Assembly: GCA_964512645.1 (NCBI GenBank)
Contig: CAZEJS010000013.1
Coordinates: 9,275-73,274, forward strand
Length of the DNA: 64,000 bases
DNA from: CAZEJS01 sp964512645
GTDB lineage: Bacteria; Actinomycetota; Geothermincolia; Fen-727; Anoxymicrobiaceae
Direction of reading: 5' to 3'
In this document: positions 59,357 through 64,000 of the stretch, one piece after another
Position numbering within the stretch: the first letter of the stretch is position 1
Layout of the letters: each line of letters begins with the position of its first letter
Program-made: the position numbers and the translations under genes
Notes under the pieces: generated by a model
What the model saw: only the letters and a program-made list of their open reading frames with translations
Databases searched by the model: none
What the model was told of the DNA's origin: nothing

Positions 59357-59434
59357 GGCGCTCAGTCCTTCTGCGAGCGCGGACCCCAACGTGTAAGCCT
59401 TGTGGGCCCTCCCCCGCGGGCGCTCAGTCCTTCT
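59357..59434. repeat. Duplicated 16-bp sequence including the mscL stop region
   Basis: GGCGCTCAGTCCTTCT occurs at 59357-59372 and 59419-59434 (62-base period), each after a C-rich run. The right copy holds the mscL stop codon; the left copy is in the spacer. Confidence 0.55.
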
Positions 59435-59729
59435 CTTCCTCGATGTCGAGTTTCTCCAGCCTCAACACCTTGAAGAAGACGTAGACCACGGCAAGGATCA
59501 CCAGGAAATTGATCAGAACCGAGATGAACTGCCCGTAATGGAAGGTCGCCTTGTTCAGATGGAACACCAGCGTGTTCAGGTTCCTGGTCTGCAGGATGAG
59601 CCCGATAAGCGGGTTCACCAGGTCTTTCACCAGGGCATTGACCAGGACTCCGGTGGCGCCTCCCACGATGAAGCCGATAGCCAGGCCGACCACACCCTGC
59701 TTGCGAACGAACTCGACGAAACCCTTCAT
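59424..59729 (-). CDS. mscL: Large-conductance mechanosensitive channel, short form
   Basis: A 101-residue protein with MKGFVEFVRKQGVVGLAIGFIVGGATGVLVNALVKD as successive N-terminal pieces, the MscL first helix, and a second span (FISVLINFLVILAVVYVFFKV). It is about 30-40 residues shorter than typical MscL because of a short external loop and C-terminus. It opens under membrane tension to release solutes. Confidence 0.88.
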   Translation of the reverse strand: MKGFVEFVRKQGVVGLAIGFIVGGATGVLVNALVKDLVNPLIGLILQTRNLNTLVFHLNKATFHYGQFISVLINFLVILAVVYVFFKVLRLEKLDIEEEKD

Positions 59730-59760
59730 CTTTCCCCCTTTTATTGCCTCGGAAGCAGCG

Positions 59761-59804
59761 CTGAAGAATTATTCTTGGCTCCCTGAAGAATTATTCTTGG
59801 CTCC
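59761..59804. repeat. Exact tandem duplication of a 22-bp unit
   Basis: The unit (begins CTGAAGAATTATTC) is present twice head to tail at 59761-59782 and 59783-59804. Each unit contains the palindrome AAGAATTATTCTT. It lies about 30-75 bases upstream of mscL, so it may be an operator pair. In the spacer further right, ATCGGCGGAC occurs near 59822 and 59887. Confidence 0.6.
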
Positions 59805-59938
59805 CGATTGACGGCCCTCTATCGGCGGACAAGAGGGGGCTGCGGGCACCACATTACGCACGGTCGACGAAAGCGTGTCGTGCTCCATCGGCGGACGAGA
59901 CGGGGAGCGGGTGCCGGCTTGCCGGCGAGGGCGTTCCC

Positions 59939-61177
59939 CTACAGCTCCCCGTGCACGCTGCACGAGACGTGAAGCGTGGCAGGCGTCGTATCCGGCGCCC
60001 AGTAAGTGTAGGTCCCGCCCGCGGGACACTTCGGGATGTCGTAGAGCTCCTGGAGGCTGTCGGGGAAGTTCCCGCTGCCGCCCCACCAGTCGACGAGCTT
60101 CGCGCGAATGACCAACTGGTTCTGCCTGCACTGCTCGGCCGACCCCTGGCGCTTCTCCGCCGCCGCGACCCGGGTGTTGCATTCGTCGAGCACCGACTGG
60201 GCCTCGCCGGCCACCGCGTCGGCCTGCTCGGCCGTCTTCGCCGCTTTCAGCTCCTTGAGCGCCCTGGAAAGCCTGTCGACGAGGTCGGCGACTTCCACGC
60301 CCTGCTGCTTCGCGGCCTCGAGCGCATCGGTAGCCTCCTGAGCCTTACGGGTGGCGGCCTCCTTCGCTTCTTCCAGCCGGACCTCCGCCCCCTTGCCTTC
60401 GACCACCGTGAAGCTCAGCGTCTTGCGCGCGTCCTCTTTCTGCGAGCCGGCCCTCAACGATAGCTCGGCTTTGGCGGTGAGGGGTTCACCGCTTCCCTGG
60501 GACATCGTGAACCCGTGCTTCACGGTCTGCGCGCGGTCACTGGAGGTCACGTCGTAGGTCTTGTCGATAATATTCTCGCCTTCGTTGTCGGTCACCAGGA
60601 GGCGGAGGGTGCCGCTGCCCCCGTCCTTGAACTCGGCGTTGTAATTGACGACGAGGACCAGTTCCTTGTCCAGCGGGACCTCGTCCAGGTCGATGGTGTC
60701 GCCGTCCGAGCTCAACAGCCTCAGGGAGTTGATCTTCGCTCCCGGCCTGCTCGAGAAGAGAAGCACGAGCGGAACCGTGACGGCCGCGGCGACGACACAG
60801 ACCCCCAGGACGCATGCGACGGCTATCCGGACTTTCGTCGACCGCCTCATGCCGCCCCCGGCGGGCAGGGCGTCGGGCGGCGCCACGGGTCGCGGCGCGT
60901 GGGTGGGGCCGAGCGGCGCGCCGGGAGCGGGCGGCCGTGGCGGGACTTCGAACGGTCGTGTCGCACCGGCCCCGGGTGCTCCAGCGGGCGGCGGCGCTTC
61001 CTGCACGGGCATAGCCGTGGTGGGCTGCGCGCCCCCTGCGGACATCGCGGTAGTGGGTTGCGCGCCGTCCGACCCGGGAAGCCCATCAGCTCGCGGCGCC
61101 CTCGGAAGGCGCGCCCCGCAGGCACTGCAGAACCTCGACGTCCCGGGGTTTTCCTTTCCACACTGTGGGCACTTCAT
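59939..61177 (-). CDS. Zinc-ribbon, single-span, coiled-coil protein with pilin-like C-terminus
   Basis: A 412-residue protein. It opens with a ribbon (MKCPQCGKENPGTSRFCSACG), then a Pro/Ala-rich linker holding GAQPTTAM twice, a span near 115-137 (IAVACVLGVCVVAAAVTVPLVLL), a beta domain, a coiled coil (about 260-345, Ala/Glu/Lys-rich) and a C-terminal part, CRQNQLVIRAKLVDWWGG with FPDSLQELYDIPKCPAGGTYTY, that resembles the globular end of ComGC/GspG-type pseudopilins without the N-terminal helix. It probably sits in the membrane with the ribbon inside. Function unknown. Confidence 0.72.
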   Translation of the reverse strand: MKCPQCGKENPGTSRFCSACGARLPRAPRADGLPGSDGAQPTTAMSAGGAQPTTAMPVQEAPPPAGAPGAGATRPFEVPPRPPAPGAPLGPTHAPRPVAPPDALPAGGGMRRSTKVRIAVACVLGVCVVAAAVTVPLVLLFSSRPGAKINSLRLLSSDGDTIDLDEVPLDKELVLVVNYNAEFKDGGSGTLRLLVTDNEGENIIDKTYDVTSSDRAQTVKHGFTMSQGSGEPLTAKAELSLRAGSQKEDARKTLSFTVVEGKGAEVRLEEAKEAATRKAQEATDALEAAKQQGVEVADLVDRLSRALKELKAAKTAEQADAVAGEAQSVLDECNTRVAAAEKRQGSAEQCRQNQLVIRAKLVDWWGGSGNFPDSLQELYDIPKCPAGGTYTYWAPDTTPATLHVSCSVHGEL

Positions 61178-61298
61178 CGCTTCCTCCCAGGGTCATCTTT
61201 CGAAAATCCGCACGTCCCTTTCCCGTGCTTTGCCGCGGCGCCGCCGGCAGGTCCCCTCCGCGTAACGCGATAACAGCGGGAGGCCCGCCTTCACAGAC

Positions 61299-63494
61299 CT
61301 ATCCTCCGGGCCGCTCCCTACCCGCTTTGCGGACGGTGAAATGGAATCGTGCGCCGTTCCCGGGCTCACTCTCGCACCATATCTCGCCGCCGTGCGCCTC
61401 GACGATGCCCCGGGCGATCGAAAGCCCGAGGCCGGTGCCGGACCTGGCGCTGGGCACGTCCTGGGCCTTGGAGAACCTGGAGAAGATCGTCTCCAGGTAC
61501 TCCTTGTCGATGCCGCAGCCGGTGTCCGCTACGCTGAACTCCACGGCCCCATCACTCTCGCGCGCGGCGATCCTGATCTCGCCTTCGTCGGTGAACTTGA
61601 TGGAGTTGCTCAGAAGGTTGGCCAGGACCTGCCAGAGCCTGGCGGGGTCGGCTTCCACGGGAGCAATCTCTTCCGGGCAGTCTATGGCGACAGAGAGGCG
61701 CTTTCCGTCGAGCTCATACTGTAACGTCGAGACCACTTCACGGATGAACGGCCCCACCGCCACCGGCGACAGCTTGAGCTGGATGGTGCCGGCGTCGAGC
61801 GACGCCAGGTCAAGGAGGTTCCTTGCCAGCAGGATCAGGCGCTGCAGGGACATCGTCATCACTTCCAGCGCCCGCGCCTCGCGCTCGTCCATCCTGTCGC
61901 CCATCTGGCGCTCGAGCATTTCCGCGGCCAGCTTCAGCGAAGTCAGGGGGGTCCTGAGCTCGTGCGCCGCGATCCGTACGAAGTCCAGCCTGGCCTTCTC
62001 CAGCAGCTTCTGCTGGGTCAGGTCCTGGACGACCCCGATCAGGTACTCCGGTTTCCCGTCCGCGCCCATCACCGGGGCCTTCAGGGCCCGGTAAGCCCCC
62101 CGGGAACCGTCGTCCGCGGTGAGCTCCGGCTCCTCGATCACTACCACGCTGCCAGTTTCGAACGCCTCGCTGTCGGAACGTACCAGCCGGCTTTCTGCGT
62201 CGATGTCGAAGAGGTCGAGGCTCCTCCTGTCCAGCATCGATTCACGGTCTTTCCCGACAAATTCGGCGAACGCTTCGTTCACGTAGATGTACCTGAACTC
62301 CGTGTCTTTGATGAAGACCGGTTCAATCATGTTGTCGAGCACCATCTGCAGGAACTCGTTGCGCTCCCTCAGTTCTCTGCGCGCCCGCTCAAGCGACTCG
62401 GCGCGCCGCCACTCCGATTCCGCTTTCAGCTCGGCTTCCCTGGCTTCCCTCTCGGCGCGCAGCCTGCTGAATGCCTCGCGCATGTCGTGGAGTATAACCA
62501 CCGACCCCAGGAGCGTGCCCCGCCGGCTGCTAATCGGGCTTACGCTCCTGGTCACGGGGACCGGGCTCCCATCCTCTAGCATGACCACCGCCATGACCGC
62601 TTCGCCGGCGGGCTGCATGTCCTGTGCGTAATCCAGGACCAGTTCGTCGAGCCTGCGTCCTTCGAGCTCCCCGGCGGCGCGCCCCAGCAGGCGGACGGCG
62701 GCTTCGTTCGCGAGTTCTATCGCCCCCTGGTCCCCGACGAGCACCACCGCCTCTTCGATACCCGACACCAGCGTGCTCCCGATGCGCGAACCCACGGTCG
62801 TCATCAGGTCGTAGCGCGTCACCGCGTACGCCACGAAAAGCGCCAGGAACGGTGTGAAGAACGAGTATCCCATGGGCACCCGCACTCCGAACAACGGCAG
62901 GAGCAGGTAAGAAATGCCCATGGCCGCCACGGGCAGCCACGTCGCCAGGATGAGTATGCCCCTGGCGGTGCGCCCGGGCCTCGACTCGCCGGGGCGGCCG
63001 GCGAACATCAGGATCGCAATCCCGGAGGTGTACGTGAGCCCGGAGAGCAGCGTGGCCAGGTACCACAAGGGGCCTCCGACCTGGTGGTTCATGTTGATGG
63101 CACCCGGCACGAACTCGACAGCGCGGACTACCAGGCCCGTGCTCGCGGTCAGGACCGCGGTGGCGATGCACACCGAGTAGAGCGCGGCGAGCAGGGCGCG
63201 GCGGCCCTTCCCCGGCCAGCCGGCGACCTCCATGGTGAAGTGCACGTAAACCGGGGCCAGGAGCAGCCAGAGTGTATGACAGATGCGGCTGCCGGCGAGC
63301 ACCGCCGCAGCGCCGGACCCGGCGACGGCAAGGTACTCGCCGACGCAGGTCAGACAAAGCAGCAGCGCCAGGGTCGCGAAGAGCCTGTTCTCCAGGCGCC
63401 TCGGGTCCCGGTAGATAACATAAGCCGCGGCACCGAGGTTGATCAGTGCCGAGACGACAACCAGGTGTCCAACGGCCTGCCGCAAACTGCTCAA
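61299..63494 (-). CDS. Membrane histidine kinase with seven-span N-terminal sensor
   Basis: A 731-residue protein; the TTG at 63494 is used, though a TTG at 63485 is better spaced from GGGGG. About seven spans occupy residues 1-225 (7TM histidine kinase sensor). Two PAS domains follow (about 240-340 and 385-505), then HisKA with VRIAAHELRTPLTSL (H near 515) and HATPase motifs (LANLLSNSIKFTDEG, VADTGCGI, GTGLGLSIARG). No partner response regulator is nearby. Confidence 0.88.
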   Translation of the reverse strand: MSSLRQAVGHLVVVSALINLGAAAYVIYRDPRRLENRLFATLALLLCLTCVGEYLAVAGSGAAAVLAGSRICHTLWLLLAPVYVHFTMEVAGWPGKGRRALLAALYSVCIATAVLTASTGLVVRAVEFVPGAINMNHQVGGPLWYLATLLSGLTYTSGIAILMFAGRPGESRPGRTARGILILATWLPVAAMGISYLLLPLFGVRVPMGYSFFTPFLALFVAYAVTRYDLMTTVGSRIGSTLVSGIEEAVVLVGDQGAIELANEAAVRLLGRAAGELEGRRLDELVLDYAQDMQPAGEAVMAVVMLEDGSPVPVTRSVSPISSRRGTLLGSVVILHDMREAFSRLRAEREAREAELKAESEWRRAESLERARRELRERNEFLQMVLDNMIEPVFIKDTEFRYIYVNEAFAEFVGKDRESMLDRRSLDLFDIDAESRLVRSDSEAFETGSVVVIEEPELTADDGSRGAYRALKAPVMGADGKPEYLIGVVQDLTQQKLLEKARLDFVRIAAHELRTPLTSLKLAAEMLERQMGDRMDEREARALEVMTMSLQRLILLARNLLDLASLDAGTIQLKLSPVAVGPFIREVVSTLQYELDGKRLSVAIDCPEEIAPVEADPARLWQVLANLLSNSIKFTDEGEIRIAARESDGAVEFSVADTGCGIDKEYLETIFSRFSKAQDVPSARSGTGLGLSIARGIVEAHGGEIWCESEPGNGARFHFTVRKAGRERPGG

Positions 63495-63662
63495 ACCCCC
63501 CGGTGAATCGACAGGCGCGCCTTCGCACCGGCCGGAGCCTACCCTCTTTTTCCGTTCCGCGGCGGTAACATCGTACTACGAATCGATTTTTCAAATCAGT
63601 GCTGGTATCATTTACGCTGTCAGACTGCCCGGACTCCTTCTTCGAGGGATGTGCCGGAACGC

Positions 63663-63741
63663 GGAGCCGTGGTGTAGCTTGGTTTAACACACTGGCCTGT
63701 CAAGCCAGAGATCGCGGGTTCAAATCCCGTCGGCTCCGCCA
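63663..63741 (+). tRNA. tRNA-Asp (GTC)
   Basis: Acceptor GGAGCCG/CGGCTCC, D arm GTAGCTTGGTTTAACAC, anticodon loop CTGTCAA within CTGGC/GCCAG (anticodon GTC), T arm GCGGGTTCAAATCCCGT. Discriminator G and CCA at 63739-63741. A TATCAT at 63606-63611 may be its -10. Confidence 0.97.
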
Positions 63742-63762
63742 TCACCCCACAGCGGGCTCCGT

Positions 63763-63805
63763 GGTGAGGTAGCTCAGTTGGTAGAGCACAGGACTGAAAA
63801 TTCTG
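63763..63805 (+). tRNA. tRNA-Phe (GAA), 5' part only
   Basis: GGTGAGG (5' acceptor strand), TA, a normal D arm (GCTCAGTTGGTAGAGC), then CAGGA-CTGAAAA-TTCTG, giving anticodon GAA at 63796-63798. The anticodon stem already has one wobble pair on its 3' side. No variable loop, T arm or 3' acceptor (CCTCACC) follows in the remaining 195 bases. It is therefore truncated or interrupted in this window. Confidence 0.75.
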
Positions 63806-64000
63806 ACCCGGCGTAGCATTCTTCGTATCCTGAGTTGGCGGTGATTGCAGCATTCCCCTATCTCAAGCGAAACTTCGTATCCTCAGTTGGAACCCCGATT
63901 ATCGTGATTTTGTCTAGATTGCCGAAAAAGTGGCGAAAAAAAGTTATTCCTGTACCGCACCCGGTTCCTTGGACCAACCTTTGCGGCTCATGCCGCAGCC
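63806..64000. other. Lower-GC sequence with an 18-bp direct repeat after the broken tRNA
   Basis: The base composition drops to about half G+C. CTTCGTATCCTGAGTTGG (63821-63838) recurs as CTTCGTATCCTCAGTTGG (63873-63890), one mismatch, 52-base period. No gene is supported. This looks like the edge of inserted DNA or an assembly junction. Confidence 0.55.

Noticed and set aside
63620..63853. 77-codon minus-strand frame reading GFEPAISGLTGQCVKPSYTTAP
   Set aside because: It is antisense to tRNA-Asp; this peptide is a familiar artefact of tRNA regions and not a protein.

Overview
The window is high-GC DNA with dense bacterial gene packing, many GTG and TTG starts behind clear ribosome sites, and CCA encoded at the tRNA 3' ends. 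The gene content suggests an anaerobic, high-GC Gram-positive-type bacterium: MinD-type ATPases with ferredoxin inserts, NifX/NafY-domain proteins, an HdrD-like Fe-S protein, a CoA-disulfide-reductase-like protein, an old yellow enzyme, an LCP-family wall enzyme, and secreted proteins carrying repeated WY-x-x-EG modules. I read it as a deep-branching, uncultured Actinomycetota lineage; that placement is inference.

Layout. 1-4920: an old yellow enzyme (cut by the window edge), an AttH/CrtC-like lipocalin protein, then divergently a MarR regulator and a DrrAB-type ABC exporter. 5101-10448: a B12-binding radical SAM protein, a CoADR-like oxidoreductase with a rhodanese tail, a DUF1847 protein, a CoA-binding protein and a second radical SAM protein. 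10469-19736: two divergent arms of a metal-cluster system resembling the Desulfovibrio 'orange protein' (ORP) locus, with an Mrp-NafY fusion, two MinD-ferredoxin ATPases, two stand-alone NifX-like proteins, two DUF134 regulators, glycine-rich DUF5320-type proteins, zinc ribbons, an MBL-fold hydrolase, an HdrD-like protein and a NifU-like scaffold. 19786-24159: a Trk potassium-uptake operon. 24271-34333: a GMC oxidoreductase, a transglutaminase lipoprotein, a solute-binding lipoprotein, metallophosphoesterase and C45 hydrolase genes, and a Cys-rich ferredoxin. 34362-46844: RecQ, FumC, a GNAT enzyme, a prepilin-like protein, P5C dehydrogenase, a degenerate HD-GYP protein, a flippase-like protein, tRNA-Lys and a small Fe-S protein. 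46925-54736: two divergent secreted proteins sharing the same repeat module (papain-like protease and metallophosphoesterase) and an LCP protein. 54890-63494: two large sensor kinases, YjbQ, a CMD-family protein, tRNA-Glu, MscL and a zinc-ribbon/coiled-coil membrane protein. 63663-64000: tRNA-Asp and the 5' part of a tRNA-Phe that breaks off after the anticodon arm into lower-GC DNA with direct repeats.

The strongest signal is regulatory logic inside the ORP-like locus. Each DUF134 gene has a TTGAC-type -35, a 17-base spacer and a -10, followed exactly 4 bases later by the same 16-bp palindrome (consensus ATGRRCATATGYYCAT). The DUF5320 gene between the two arms has its own promoter followed by a palindrome that closely matches the DtxR/IdeR iron box. 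The locus therefore appears to combine self-regulation by DUF134 with control by a metal-responsive repressor. Functions are inferred from protein families; no search was run.
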